DNA of 64,000 nt, taken from Planctomycetota bacterium. Its GTDB lineage: Bacteria > Planctomycetota > UBA8742 > UBA2392. The notes below the pieces were generated by a model, which saw only the letters and a list, made by a program, of their open reading frames with translations, did not search any database and was not told the DNA's origin. Numbering within the stretch: the first letter of the stretch is position 1; the number at the start of each line of letters is the position of its first letter. The DNA lies in contig JACKID010000003.1 of assembly GCA_020638675.1 (NCBI GenBank), positions 248,001 through 312,000 of the forward strand, in the 5' to 3' direction. Shown piece by piece: positions 42,960-51,702 of the stretch. The position numbers and the translations under genes are program-made.

Positions 42960-44495
42960 TTACTCCGCGTCCAGCGTGGCCTTCTTGAACAGGTCGTCCC
43001 AGGCGACGAGCTTGCCGAAGACCTTCAGCGTTTCGCCGCTGCGCAGCTTTTCGATCTGCGCGTTGCGGGCCTTGGGGAAGCGTACGGCATAGCTCTTGCC
43101 GGCGGCGTCCTTGCACTCGACGGTCTTGCCGTCGCGCAGGCTGTCGGGCAGCTCGAAGCCCCAGCTGCTGTCCACGCGGTCGACGGTCAGGCTGACTTCC
43201 CAGCTCATGTTGCTGTTGTCGGCGATGATCTGCTCGCGCGCGCTGGTCATCAGTGAGCCGTCGGACAGCTTCGCCATCAGCTCATCAAGGCTGCCGGCGG
43301 CCGCACCCTTGGGCGCGGTCTTCTTGCCGTCTGTCGCGGCGTCGAAGCTGCTGAAGCCGCTGTCGCCCTTGTCGCTGTCGGTCGGGGCTGAATCAAACGC
43401 CGCGCTGGGCGCGTTGCTGCTCCAGGCGCTGCTTGAGTCGAACGCCTTGCTGGGCTCGTTCTGGCTCCAGGCCGCGTTGGAGAAATCCTCGTTCAACTTG
43501 GGGTCGGCGAACGCGTCCTCGTACTTCGGCGTGGCAAACGCGTCCTCCATGGACTTGCTGGACGCGCCGTAGCTGGCGGCGTCGGGCGTTTCGGGTACGA
43601 CCTCGCCGCGCTCAAGCTTGTCGCTGTACTGGCTCAGGGCGTTGGCCATTTCGCTCAGCGCCTTGTGTTTCTCCACGCGGTCTTCGCGGCTGTTGCTGCG
43701 AACCTGCGGCGTGCCGGCCTGTGCGAATAACGCCGCGCCCAGGATCTCGGCCGCGGCGGCCTGCGCGTCGTGGCGGACTTCGGTCTTCGACTTGATCGCC
43801 GGTGCCGAGCGCGGCCTCGCCGGCGGGGCCTGCACGCGCTGCGGCGGTGCTTTCGTGCCTGCCAGCTCCTGGTAGCCCGCGTCGAAGGTCTGCGCGAGGT
43901 AGGACATGTCGGCGAAAATGCCCTCGATCTTGTTGAGGTCGCCGGTCATGCCGGTGTGCTCAACGAGAATCTGGCGGTCCTGCACGCGCAGCCCCGGGTG
44001 GCGCGTGACCACGTACAGCAGCGCCTTCTTGACCGGCATCAGCCCGAGCAGGTTGTGCACGCCGAGCAGGTCCTGCGCCTTGATGATGAACGCGTTGTCG
44101 ATGGTCGCGTCGCCGATCTGCACGTCTTGGCCGCCGAACACCTTGCCCATCTTGGAGAAGAAGCCTTCCTTGTAGAGCACAATGCCGGCCGGCATGGGTG
44201 CGTTGATCGTGACGTGGTACTGGGTATAGGTGGTGCGGTTCTTGCCGGAGCCGCGCACGACGGTGTTCAGCGTGATGTACACCGGGCCGAGCCAGCCCTG
44301 GATGGTGGGGCGGTGCTTGCTGCCCTGAAGTTGCAGCCCGTTCTTGCGGGCGAACAGCGCCCAGTTCTCGCGGATCTTCTTCTGGTGGTGGGCGCCCCAT
44401 GCGATCAGCCCCACCACGACGGCAATGACCACAAACGCGAACATGAAGCCGAAGGCGTCATCCTTTGCCATGAACATCGCAAGTGCCTGCCCCAT
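42960..44495 (-). CDS. Membrane-anchored hypothetical protein with long disordered linker
   Basis: 511 aa. One N-terminal hydrophobic helix (about 15-34, FGFMFAFVVIAVVVGLIAW), then a globular region to about 210 with WALFARKNGLQLQG and TTYTQYHVTINAPMPAG, resembling DUF3137-like membrane-associated domains. A low-complexity middle (about 215-400) follows, rich in Ala, Ser, Asp and Pro with several repeats of AF(A)xPKxxDAFA and AWSxNxPSxAFDS type, then a C-terminal beta-domain (about 410-511). Family unknown. Confidence 0.65.
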   Translation of the reverse strand: MGQALAMFMAKDDAFGFMFAFVVIAVVVGLIAWGAHHQKKIRENWALFARKNGLQLQGSKHRPTIQGWLGPVYITLNTVVRGSGKNRTTYTQYHVTINAPMPAGIVLYKEGFFSKMGKVFGGQDVQIGDATIDNAFIIKAQDLLGVHNLLGLMPVKKALLYVVTRHPGLRVQDRQILVEHTGMTGDLNKIEGIFADMSYLAQTFDAGYQELAGTKAPPQRVQAPPARPRSAPAIKSKTEVRHDAQAAAAEILGAALFAQAGTPQVRSNSREDRVEKHKALSEMANALSQYSDKLERGEVVPETPDAASYGASSKSMEDAFATPKYEDAFADPKLNEDFSNAAWSQNEPSKAFDSSSAWSSNAPSAAFDSAPTDSDKGDSGFSSFDAATDGKKTAPKGAAAGSLDELMAKLSDGSLMTSAREQIIADNSNMSWEVSLTVDRVDSSWGFELPDSLRDGKTVECKDAAGKSYAVRFPKARNAQIEKLRSGETLKVFGKLVAWDDLFKKATLDAE

Positions 44496-44616
44496 CTGCG
44501 TGCTCCGAGTCCGCGCTTAGTCTATCAGCCTGAGTATGCCATGCCGCTCCAACAACAGGGTGCGTTTATAGCCCGCCCCGCAAACCCCGGGTATGGATGT
44601 GTGCAAACCCCGCCGG

Positions 44617-45306
44617 CTAATCCGCACCCAGCTGCCACGGCCCGCGCCGCGTGGGCACTCTCAGGGCCGCCTCCAGCCGCGCCAGGTAGTCATCGCGTGG
44701 AATCTGGCGTGCGCCGAAGCGCTCCAGGTGCGCGGTGTGAACCTGCGCGTCGATGAAATGAAAGCCCCACTGCTTGAGCTGCCCAACCAGCGCCGCGAAA
44801 GCGACCTTGCTGGCGTCCGGCTCCAGCGCGAACATCGACTCGCCGAAGTAGCCCGCGCCCAGCGACACACCGTACGCGCCGCCGACCAGCTTGCCGTCCA
44901 GCCACGCCTCGGCCGAGTGGGCAAAGCCGAGCTCGTGCAGGTTTGTGTAGGCCGTCTTCATCTCCTTGGTGATCCAGGTGCCGCGCTGGCCCGGGCGCTT
45001 GGCCTTGGCGCAGTGGGCGATTACGCCGGCGAAGTCGGTATCGAGGCGAATCTCGAAGCGTTCCTTGCGGATGGTCTGCCGCAGGCTGCGCGAAAGTTTC
45101 AGCTCATCGGGAAACAGCACCATGCGCGGGTCCGGGCTGAACCACAGAATCGGCCAGCCTTCATGCGGCCAGGGAAAGATGCCGACCGAGTAGCCCGTCA
45201 GCAGGCGCTCCGGCGATAAATCGCCGCCGACAGCCAAAAGCCCATCCGGCTCAGCCTCAGAAGGCTCCGGAAACGCAATCTCGTCAGGTAGCTGGTAGAC
45301 GGGCAT
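44617..45306 (-). CDS. aat: Leucyl/phenylalanyl-tRNA-protein transferase
   Basis: 229 aa from ATG 45306 (family N-terminus MPVYQLPDEIAFPEPSEAE). Transfers Leu or Phe from aminoacyl-tRNA to N-terminal Arg or Lys of proteins, marking them for ClpS/ClpA-type degradation. Family segments: GLLAVGGDLSPERLLTGYSVGIFPW, WFSPDPRMVLFPDELKLSR, and YFGESMFALEPDASKVAF with the HFIDAQVHTAHLERFGARQIPR signature near the C-terminus. The target protease here could be ClpC/ClpP (clpC at 1067) with a ClpS that is not in the window. Confidence 0.94.
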   Translation of the reverse strand: MPVYQLPDEIAFPEPSEAEPDGLLAVGGDLSPERLLTGYSVGIFPWPHEGWPILWFSPDPRMVLFPDELKLSRSLRQTIRKERFEIRLDTDFAGVIAHCAKAKRPGQRGTWITKEMKTAYTNLHELGFAHSAEAWLDGKLVGGAYGVSLGAGYFGESMFALEPDASKVAFAALVGQLKQWGFHFIDAQVHTAHLERFGARQIPRDDYLARLEAALRVPTRRGPWQLGAD

Positions 45307-45368
45307 GCCCCCAATGTAGCGAAACTGGAGCCGGCAGCGGAAGCTGTCGGCGTGAACCGGGGGATTCT

Positions 45369-45428
45369 CCGCCAAGAACCGCGAAGGGTCGCGAAGATGG
45401 GCACGCTGTTCTTCGCGGTTCTTTGCGG
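45369..45428. repeat. Imperfect inverted repeat (CCGCCAAGAACCGCGAAG type)
   Basis: Arms CCGCCAAGAACCGCGAAG (45369-45386) and CTTCGCGGTTCTTTGCGG (45411-45428) are inverted copies with one mismatch. More CTTCGCGGTT follows to about 45440. It lies in the gap between aat and the tpiA operon. Confidence 0.65.
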
Positions 45429-45474
45429 CACTTCGCGGTTCGCGGGCTTTTTTCGGGTAGCTAGCGGCGAACAC

Positions 45475-45528
45475 CCCCGAGCTGCCGCTCGGGGCTCCAG
45501 TTTTGGGCCTTTTAAAGCGCCCAAACTG
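45475..45528 (+). other. Two tandem hairpins upstream of tpiA operon
   Basis: CCCCGAG-CTGCCG-CTCGGGG (45475-45494) followed by CAGTTTTGGGC...GCCCAAACTG (45498-45528). They are 75-130 bases before tpiA. They could be a terminator-antiterminator leader or a REP pair; there is no T-run or peptide. Nothing in the gap resembles a known riboswitch. Confidence 0.4.
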
Positions 45529-45603
45529 CCTCTGGCGCGTACTTTACAGGCCTAGGGCCGGTGCTACCGTGTTTCCCCCGTTTCGGCGGGAGGGGGTTGG
45601 CAT

Positions 45604-46335
45604 TTGGGCAAGATCGTCGCCGCTAACTGGAAGATGAACTTACGGCGGCAGTCGGGCTGTGAGCTGGCCTCTGCATTGAAGAACGACGGGCGGGATTGCT
45701 GGCTGTTTCCGGCCTATCCGCACCTCGCGCTGGTGCATGATGCGCTGATCGGCGGCGCGCTGAAGCTGGGTGCGCAGGATGTCAGCCCCGAAGAAGACGG
45801 CGCCTTCACCGGCGACGTCAGCGCGGAAATGCTGGCCGATGCGGGCTGCACGCTGGTGCTGGTAGGGCACAGCGAGCGCCGACACGGCCACGGCGAGCAT
45901 GGGGCGACTCTGCTGCTGAAGCTCAAACGCGCCCTGCGCGCGGGCCTGAAGCCGGTCTACTGCGTCGGCGAAACACTGGCCGAGCGCAAGGATGGCAAGG
46001 CGCGGGAAGTCGTAACGGAACACCTGGCGACGCTGATTGAGCTGGCGGCGCCGGACAGGAATGAGCTGGCGGCCGTTGCCTATGAGCCCGTCTGGGCCAT
46101 CGGCACCGGGGAAACCGCGACACCGGAACAGGCGGGCGAGATGCACGCCTTCATCCGGGGAGAGCTGGCAAAGCACGGAATGAAGTCGCTGCCGATTCTG
46201 TATGGCGGCAGCGTGAAGCCGGAAAACGCGCGCGACTTGATGACACAGCCGAACGTTGACGGCGTGCTGGTCGGCGGCGCAAGCCTTGAACTCGAAAGCC
46301 TGCGGGCCATCGATGACGTAGCACGGGAGATGTAG
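45604..46335 (+). CDS. tpiA: Triosephosphate isomerase
   Basis: 243 aa with a TTG start at 45604, supported by GGGAGGGGG about 10 bases upstream and by the family N-terminus GKIVAANWKMN. Interconverts dihydroxyacetone phosphate and glyceraldehyde 3-phosphate in glycolysis. Catalytic residues Lys10, His89 (VGHSERR) and Glu161 (AYEPVWAIGTG) are present, along with a C-terminal YGGSVKPEN and DGVLVGGASL. First gene of the operon; its stop is followed directly by the secG start. Confidence 0.97.
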   Translation: MGKIVAANWKMNLRRQSGCELASALKNDGRDCWLFPAYPHLALVHDALIGGALKLGAQDVSPEEDGAFTGDVSAEMLADAGCTLVLVGHSERRHGHGEHGATLLLKLKRALRAGLKPVYCVGETLAERKDGKAREVVTEHLATLIELAAPDRNELAAVAYEPVWAIGTGETATPEQAGEMHAFIRGELAKHGMKSLPILYGGSVKPENARDLMTQPNVDGVLVGGASLELESLRAIDDVAREM

Positions 46336-46656
46336 ATGATGCTGGCCGCTGCAAACCAGACCCTGTTGACGCTTCTCGGCGTCATCTTCGTGGTCAACTG
46401 CGTTGCGCTGATGATCTTCGTGCTGTTCCGCCAGAGCGACGCCGGCGGCATCGGCGCGGCGTTCGGCGGCGGCGAAGGCGGCGGCGCGTTCGGCACCAAG
46501 GGACAGGCGGTGGTCGACAAGGTCATCACCTTCATGGGCGCCACCTTCATCATCATGGCGCTGGTGTTCAGCCTCGTCAGCACCGGCGGCGTCAAGGACA
46601 CCGCCAAGGGCATCGACCAGACCCAGGACGAAGCGCCCGCGGACGGAGGCGAATAG
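46336..46656 (+). CDS. secG: Preprotein translocase subunit SecG
   Basis: 106 aa. Two hydrophobic helices (about 8-28 and 62-82) with FVLFRQSDAGGIGAAFGGG between them, the SecG family signature, and an acidic C-terminal tail. Accessory subunit of the SecYEG channel for protein export. It starts one base after the tpiA stop and ends directly before the yicC GTG start. Confidence 0.94.
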   Translation: MMLAAANQTLLTLLGVIFVVNCVALMIFVLFRQSDAGGIGAAFGGGEGGGAFGTKGQAVVDKVITFMGATFIIMALVFSLVSTGGVKDTAKGIDQTQDEAPADGGE

Positions 46657-47538
46657 GTGCCCAACGGCATGACCGGCTTCGGCCGAGCGACGGCCGCCCA
46701 TCCCGGCGGCGCCGTGACAGTCGAGCTGAAATCCGTCAACAACCGCTTCCTGAAGGTCTCGACGCGTCTGCCGGACGTGCTGAACGAGCTCGAAACGGAG
46801 CTGGAGGGCGTGATTCGCGGGCGGGTGATCCGCGGATCGGTCTATTGCAACGTGCAGCTTGAGCGCAAACAGCGCGGCATAAGCTACAGCCTGAACGAGC
46901 CGGTGATCCGCGACTGGCTGCCGAAGCTGACCAAGCTCGCCGCCGAGCTGGGCAGCGAGGCGCCGACGCTGAACGACATTCTCGCCATGCCGGGCGTGGT
47001 GCTGGAGGAGTCGGAAAAGCTCGAGCTGGATGAGACGCTCAAGCAGGCCGTGCTGGATGCGCTGGGCGGCGCGCTCCACGGGCTGCTGGAGATGCGCGGC
47101 AAGGAAGGGGAAGCGCTGCTGGCGGACATGAACACGCGGGTGGCGCTGGTTGCGACGCACGCCAAGGATGTCGAAGGGCGCGCGCCGCAAGTGGTCGAGG
47201 AGTACCGCGACAAGCTGAAGGCGCGGATCGAGAAACTGCTGGCCGACAGCGGACAGACGCTTGAGCCGGACGCGCTGATCAAGGAGGTCGCATTCTTCGC
47301 GGACCGCTGCGACATCACGGAGGAAACCACGCGCCTGGCCCATCACTGCGAGCAGTTCCAGCAGGTGATCGGCGGCAAGGGCGAAGTGGGGCGCAGGCTG
47401 GATTTCATCGCGCAGGAAATGCTGCGCGAGACAAACACAATCGCGAGCAAGGCCAATGACGCCCAGCTCGCGACCATTGCGGTGGCCATGAAGTCAGAGA
47501 TCGAGAAGATCAAGGAACAGGTGCAGAACCTGGAGTGA
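46657..47538 (+). CDS. yicC: YicC-family endoribonuclease/stress protein
   Basis: 293 aa with a GTG start immediately after the secG stop. N-terminal YicC_N signature (MTGFGRATAAHPGGAVTVE, ELKSVNNRFLKVSTRLP), middle DUF1732-type region with RRLDFIAQEMLRETNTIASK, the strong C-terminal signature of the family, and KSEIEKIKEQVQNLE at the end. YicC homologues are reported endoribonucleases. The gene is usually beside gmk, as here. Confidence 0.94.
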   Translation: MPNGMTGFGRATAAHPGGAVTVELKSVNNRFLKVSTRLPDVLNELETELEGVIRGRVIRGSVYCNVQLERKQRGISYSLNEPVIRDWLPKLTKLAAELGSEAPTLNDILAMPGVVLEESEKLELDETLKQAVLDALGGALHGLLEMRGKEGEALLADMNTRVALVATHAKDVEGRAPQVVEEYRDKLKARIEKLLADSGQTLEPDALIKEVAFFADRCDITEETTRLAHHCEQFQQVIGGKGEVGRRLDFIAQEMLRETNTIASKANDAQLATIAVAMKSEIEKIKEQVQNLE

Positions 47539-47542
47539 AACG

Positions 47543-47622
47543 ATTTTGGATTTCGGACTTTGGATTTCGGATTGCAGGTAGCACGCCGCATCCAGTCCAG
47601 AGTCCAGAATCGAAAATCCAAA
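47543..47622. repeat. Inverted repeat inside the operon (GGATTTTGGATTTC type)
   Basis: Arms GATTTTGGATTTC... (from 47543) and ...GAAAATCCAAAATG (ending 47622) fill the 88-base gap between yicC and gmk, inverted with some mismatches. Its TTTTGGATTTC is AT-rich compared with the operon around it. It could attenuate transcription into gmk. Confidence 0.6.
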
Positions 47623-47626
47623 ATGA

Positions 47627-48253
47627 ATGGAAACGCTACCTGGCATTCTCGTCGTGCTCAGCGGCCCCACGGCTGTGGGAAAGACGACCGTTGCCAGGCG
47701 CCTGGTGGCACGGGGCGGCTACGTGCAGTCGGTCAGCGTGACAACGCGCGAGAAGCGCAAGGGTGAGCGGGAGGGGGTCGACTACCGGTTCATCAGCGTC
47801 GAGGAGTTCGAGCGGCTTCGCGACACGAATGAGCTGGTCGAGTACGCGGAAGTGCACGGGAACTGGTACGGAACACCCAAGCAGCCGCTGCGCGACGCGC
47901 TGAAAGCAGGGCTGGCATGCCTGCTGGTGATCGACGTGAACGGCGGGTTGCAGATGCGGGGCAAGGGCTACGACTCGGAGCTGATATTCCTGGCCCCGCC
48001 CGACATGGAAGAGCTGGCGCGCCGGCTTCGCGAACGCGAGACCGAGGACGCGACACAACAGACGGCGCGGCTGAGTCGCGCCTCGATGGAGATGCAGAAG
48101 GCGGCCGAGATCTACAACGACATCGTCGTGAACAAGGATCTCGACACCTGCGTGGAAGAAGTGCACGGGCTGGTGCAGCAGGCCCGAAACAGATTGCTGG
48201 AAAAGAAGAAGGCCGGCGAAACGTTGTACCCCGGCCTGGACCTCAAGGAGTGA
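47627..48253 (+). CDS. gmk: Guanylate kinase
   Basis: 208 aa. P-loop SGPTAVGKTTV near residues 12-22, the GMP-binding region SVSVTTREKRKGEREGVDY, VEYAEVHGNWYGTPKQPL, and a LID segment with RLRERETEDATQQTARL. Converts GMP to GDP using ATP, feeding GTP and dGTP synthesis. Operon position between yicC and rpoZ is the usual one. Confidence 0.97.
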   Translation: METLPGILVVLSGPTAVGKTTVARRLVARGGYVQSVSVTTREKRKGEREGVDYRFISVEEFERLRDTNELVEYAEVHGNWYGTPKQPLRDALKAGLACLLVIDVNGGLQMRGKGYDSELIFLAPPDMEELARRLRERETEDATQQTARLSRASMEMQKAAEIYNDIVVNKDLDTCVEEVHGLVQQARNRLLEKKKAGETLYPGLDLKE

Positions 48254-48256
48254 CCC

Positions 48257-48508
48257 ATGGCATTTGCTCTCGACTACCCCGAACTGGAAGGTCTCTACAG
48301 CATGGCCGGCGGCAAGTTCCGCCTGACCGTCCTGCTGCAGCGCCGCGTGAATGAGCTGGTGGGCGGAATGCCCCGTCTCGTGCGCGTCGGCCAGGAGCAC
48401 GAGAAAGACTACATCTACATCGCGGTCGAAGAACTCAAGCGCGGGCTGATCAACCTGGGCGAAGACAACGAGACCGTGATCAAGACGGAAGGCAAGAAGA
48501 AGAAATGA
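48257..48508 (+). CDS. rpoZ: RNA polymerase omega subunit
   Basis: 83 aa. Small helical protein beginning MAFALDYPELEGLYSMAGG, with KFRLTVLLQRRVNELVGG (the conserved core helix of omega) and a Lys-rich end. The family is short and diverged, so position between gmk and coaC supports the call. GGAG lies before the ATG, and the 3' end overlaps coaC by four bases (ATGA). Confidence 0.85.
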   Translation: MAFALDYPELEGLYSMAGGKFRLTVLLQRRVNELVGGMPRLVRVGQEHEKDYIYIAVEELKRGLINLGEDNETVIKTEGKKKK

Positions 48509-49077
48509 GCAGCAAGAGGCCGCATATCGTAATCGGCGTTTGCGGCAGCATCGCGGCGTTCAAGATTGCCGTGTTGCACAAGTACTTGCGTGACCACGCG
48601 GAGGTGACCGTCGCCATGACGCCCTCCGCGACGCAATTTGTGGGGGCGCAGACGTTTCTCGCGCTGACGGGCAACCCGGTGATTACCAGCCTGTTCGAGC
48701 CCTCCCACAGCAAGCCCAAGCACATCGACCTCGCCGACGAGCTGGATCTTCTCTTGATCGCCCCGGCGACGGCCAACATCCTCGCGAAGTCTGCGCACGG
48801 CATCGGCGATGAGCCGGTCAGCACGCTGATCCTGTCCTGCCTGCCGAACGAGAAGCCGATCGTGTTCGCGCCGGCCATGAACACGCGCATGTGGCAGAAC
48901 CCGGCCACGCTCGAGAACGTCAAAACCCTGCGCGCCCGCGGCTACCACTTCATCGATCCCGAAGAAGGCGACCTCGCCTGCGGCTGGACCGGCGAAGGGC
49001 GCCTCGCGGAGCCACAAGTCATTGCAAAACAAGTGTTTAGGTTGCTTGGATTGGACGATGTCGCAATCACGGGGTAG
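48505..49077 (+). CDS. coaC: Flavoprotein, CoaC-type (phosphopantothenoylcysteine decarboxylase)
   Basis: 190 aa. Matches only the flavoprotein half of CoaBC: IVIGVCGSIAAFKIA, MTPSATQFVGAQTF, LLIAPATANILAKSAHG and AMNTRMWQNPAT (substrate-recognition ASANMXXXMW-like segment), and ending EEGDLACGWTGEGRLAE. No CoaB synthetase domain follows, so CoaB must be separate or absent. Decarboxylates phosphopantothenoylcysteine in CoA synthesis, using FMN. Overlaps rpoZ by four bases. Confidence 0.9.
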   Translation: MSSKRPHIVIGVCGSIAAFKIAVLHKYLRDHAEVTVAMTPSATQFVGAQTFLALTGNPVITSLFEPSHSKPKHIDLADELDLLLIAPATANILAKSAHGIGDEPVSTLILSCLPNEKPIVFAPAMNTRMWQNPATLENVKTLRARGYHFIDPEEGDLACGWTGEGRLAEPQVIAKQVFRLLGLDDVAITG

Positions 49078-49164
49078 ACTGTCGGAAAGGACGGCGCAAC
49101 GCGCAGTTTCCGCCCTTTGAGAACATCCTGACCCCTTGGCAGCACGTGACTTAGGCGGACCCCG

Positions 49165-49560
49165 GTGGAACTGACGGACAAGCGCACCCTGAAATTTGTA
49201 GACGAGCATCGCCGAGGGCGTCTCGACCTGCTTGAGGAGTACGACCTGTCGCCCTGGGCGGCCATGTACTCCGCCCTGCATCACTTCGGCTACCCGAACA
49301 ACAAGATTCCCGAGGGCAAACAAAGCACGTTCAGCTACGTGTTCAACACGGCCTACGATGGGCTGTACGTCGAGCTGTCCGACTTCAAGGCCTACGTCAC
49401 CGCGCACCTGATCTACACGGACGTCGCGGGCGAAGAGATGGCCCAGAAGCACCGCAACGAGTTGCGCAGCGGCGCGGAAGACCTGGTCGAAACACTGAAG
49501 CAGCCGGTCGATCACTTCGGCAAGCTCTTCGACCCGACCACCTCGACCTTCACTGAATAA
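49165..49560 (+). CDS. Hypothetical protein
   Basis: 131 aa with a GTG start. Beginning ELTDKRTLKFVDEHRRGRL, it contains LSPWAAMYSALHHFGYP, STFSYVFNTAYDGLYVELS and LVETLKQPVDHFGKLFDP. Mixed alpha/beta, no signal peptide, no recognised family. It could belong with coaC upstream (88-base gap). Its stop abuts the stop of the convergent TPR gene. Confidence 0.65.
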   Translation: MELTDKRTLKFVDEHRRGRLDLLEEYDLSPWAAMYSALHHFGYPNNKIPEGKQSTFSYVFNTAYDGLYVELSDFKAYVTAHLIYTDVAGEEMAQKHRNELRSGAEDLVETLKQPVDHFGKLFDPTTSTFTE

Positions 49561-51138
49561 TCAGCCGGGCAGCGTGTTGTCGCGCCAGTCCGGCTCCGGG
49601 TCCTGCTCGACCTCGGCGAAGTACGACTGGTACAGCGCGGGCGCTGTCGCCTTCATTTTTTCCAGCCGCTCCGGTGCCAGCGCCTGCAGCCTCGCCAGCA
49701 GGGCGCGACGGGGAAGAGGTCCGCGCTTGAGATCGGAGCCGTTGAACAACCCATCGCTCTTGCCCGAATCGACCAGTTGCAGTTTCCTGACATAGATCTG
49801 CATCTCGCCGCGCAGCACGGCCGTGGATTCTGTGTGGCGTCCGTCGGCGGATTGGCGCATGCGCTGTAGAACTTCGCGCGCCCGTTGCACGCCCGCGGGA
49901 TCGGGCGTGTGGTCATGGACGCCCCAGACTTCGCCCGCCTGCGCGATGTGAAGCGAGAACATGCAGGGCAGCAGGTAATCCAGCGCCGCCATGCTCTCGC
50001 GGCTGTCGCACTCAGACAGCCCCTGCTGCAGCTCCGCGTTTGCGGCGTCGAGTTCCCCAAGCCGGATCAGGTGCCCCGCCAGCATCGAGCGAAACGCGGG
50101 CAGCAGCAGGCGGTCCTCGATCTGTGTCAGGATCTCGACGCAGCGGCGCTGTGCGGCGATGCACCGCCCGATGAGCCCGCGGGTCCATAACAGGTTGCCC
50201 AGATTGCCGAGAACGATGGCCTCTCCGCGCAGTGCGCCCAATTCGCGCAGCCCCCGCAAGGCCCGGAAGTAGGCGACTTCGGCCTCATCGCCGCGCTCGC
50301 TGTTGATGAACACGTTGGCGAGGTTTCCCCAGGTCTGGGCTTCCTCGCGCCGGTCGCCGTTGGACTGAAAAATCTCCAGTGCTTTCCGGTACAACGCTTC
50401 GGCTTCGTCATGCGCGCCGTGGGTGCGCCGCGAGCCGGCCATCGCCGAAAGCGCAATCCCCTCGAAGCGCCGATTGCCGGTACGGCGGTTGATCTCAAGC
50501 GCTTCTTCCAACAGCGAAAACACGTCCGCGGGCTGCCCGATGTGCCGAAACAGGATCGCCCGGTTCGTGAGGCAGATGCCAAGGTAGCGGTCGTCGCCCG
50601 CCGCGCGTAGAGAGTCAATTGCGCGTACGAACCAGTCATCCGCCTGCGCGTGACGCCCGCTTTCCATCAACACGCCGCCGAGTGCGGCCAGCAGTCTTCC
50701 GCGACTGTCGGGTTCGTGACGCTCAGCCAGCTCAAGCGCGCCGCGCAGATCCGCCTCGGCTTCCTTCGGTCGGCCGGCATGCAGCAACTGGCTGCTGCGC
50801 AGGTGGGCGGCGTGAAGCCGGTCTGCCACCGTGGCCAGTGGGTGATCAAGAAGCGCACCAAGCAACTCGATCGCGCGCGCGACGTGGTAGTGCTCGGCCG
50901 CCCAGCTCGCCGCCAGCTTCAGGTACTCGAAGGCTGTCTCGCCGTTCTGCTCGCCCGCCAGGACGGCGTGTTCGAACACCTCATCGGCGACAGTCGCGCG
51001 CTCAGCGGGCGGGGTGCATTCGTCCAGTGCATGATACGCGAGCCCATGCAACTCCGTGCGGGCCGTGGGCAATTGCATCTGGTAGGCCGCGTCGCGCAGG
51101 ACGACGTGGCGGAACGCGTAGGCGGTTTCGGCACTCAT
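49561..51138 (-). CDS. TPR-repeat protein, probably the C-terminal half of a truncated STAND/ATPase regulator
   Basis: 525 aa. The first residues after the ATG read ETAYAFRHVVLRDAAYQMQL, then PTARTELHGLAYHAL. That segment is normally the end of the winged-helix/ATPase part of large AAA or STAND signalling proteins, just before their TPR arrays. Here the ATPase part is missing. The rest is a good TPR array with repeats such as AEADLRGALELAERHEPD and ALYRKALEIFQSNGDRREEAQTW. The reading frame is continuous with the preceding marR gene except for a TAG stop and 13 codons. Probably a stand-alone remnant, possibly still functional as a scaffold. Confidence 0.6.
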   Translation of the reverse strand: MSAETAYAFRHVVLRDAAYQMQLPTARTELHGLAYHALDECTPPAERATVADEVFEHAVLAGEQNGETAFEYLKLAASWAAEHYHVARAIELLGALLDHPLATVADRLHAAHLRSSQLLHAGRPKEAEADLRGALELAERHEPDSRGRLLAALGGVLMESGRHAQADDWFVRAIDSLRAAGDDRYLGICLTNRAILFRHIGQPADVFSLLEEALEINRRTGNRRFEGIALSAMAGSRRTHGAHDEAEALYRKALEIFQSNGDRREEAQTWGNLANVFINSERGDEAEVAYFRALRGLRELGALRGEAIVLGNLGNLLWTRGLIGRCIAAQRRCVEILTQIEDRLLLPAFRSMLAGHLIRLGELDAANAELQQGLSECDSRESMAALDYLLPCMFSLHIAQAGEVWGVHDHTPDPAGVQRAREVLQRMRQSADGRHTESTAVLRGEMQIYVRKLQLVDSGKSDGLFNGSDLKRGPLPRRALLARLQALAPERLEKMKATAPALYQSYFAEVEQDPEPDWRDNTLPG

Positions 51139-51177
51139 GGACTTTGATACGACCGCAACGCGCCCACGACGGCAAGG

Positions 51178-51633
51178 CTATTTGCTGACCTTGCGTTTGG
51201 TCATCCAGTCGCTGACCGTTTCCATCGCCTTGATGATCTGCCCGGCTTCGCGGTCGTTGGAGTGCTCGAGCGCGAGCGCCACGCGGGTGGGGCCCACGGG
51301 CTCGACCGTGCTCAGGACCTTCTCGGCCTTCTTTGTCAGCTTCAGCTCGCGCTTGCGCTTGTCGGCCGGGTTGACTTCGCGCGTGATGTAGCCGTTTTTC
51401 TCGAGCCGGTTCAGCATCTGGGTGATGGCGGGCTGCGCCTTGCCCAGCAGCTCGGTCAGGCTGGTTGTGGTGATGTCGCTGGAGCGCTCGACGGCGCGCA
51501 GCAGCCCGTACTGCTTGGCGGTCAGGTCGTGCTCCGCCTCGAGCTGGCGCGACCATGCTTCGTGCGCATGCTCGTTGGCCCAGTAAATGCGCAAGAACTC
51601 GCGCACGTATGCGAGTGCAGCCTTCGTGTCCAT
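51178..51633 (-). CDS. MarR-family transcriptional regulator
   Basis: 151 aa from ATG 51633; an upstream ATG (51675) would add 14 residues. Winged-HTH: helix-turn-helix around TTTSLTELLGKAQPAITQMLNRLEKNGYI and the beta-wing with VNPADKRKRELKLTKKA. N-terminal helices ALAYVREFLRIYWANEHAHE support dimerisation. Neither candidate start has a strong ribosome-binding site. A near-palindrome at 51703-51716 could be its operator. Followed in the same frame by the TPR gene. Confidence 0.85.
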   Translation of the reverse strand: MDTKAALAYVREFLRIYWANEHAHEAWSRQLEAEHDLTAKQYGLLRAVERSSDITTTSLTELLGKAQPAITQMLNRLEKNGYITREVNPADKRKRELKLTKKAEKVLSTVEPVGPTRVALALEHSNDREAGQIIKAMETVSDWMTKRKVSK

Positions 51634-51702
51634 GTTGGAAGGATACCGGGCCACGGGCGGCAATTGCCAGAACATAACGGGATTATGAAAGTGGACCCCG
51701 CA

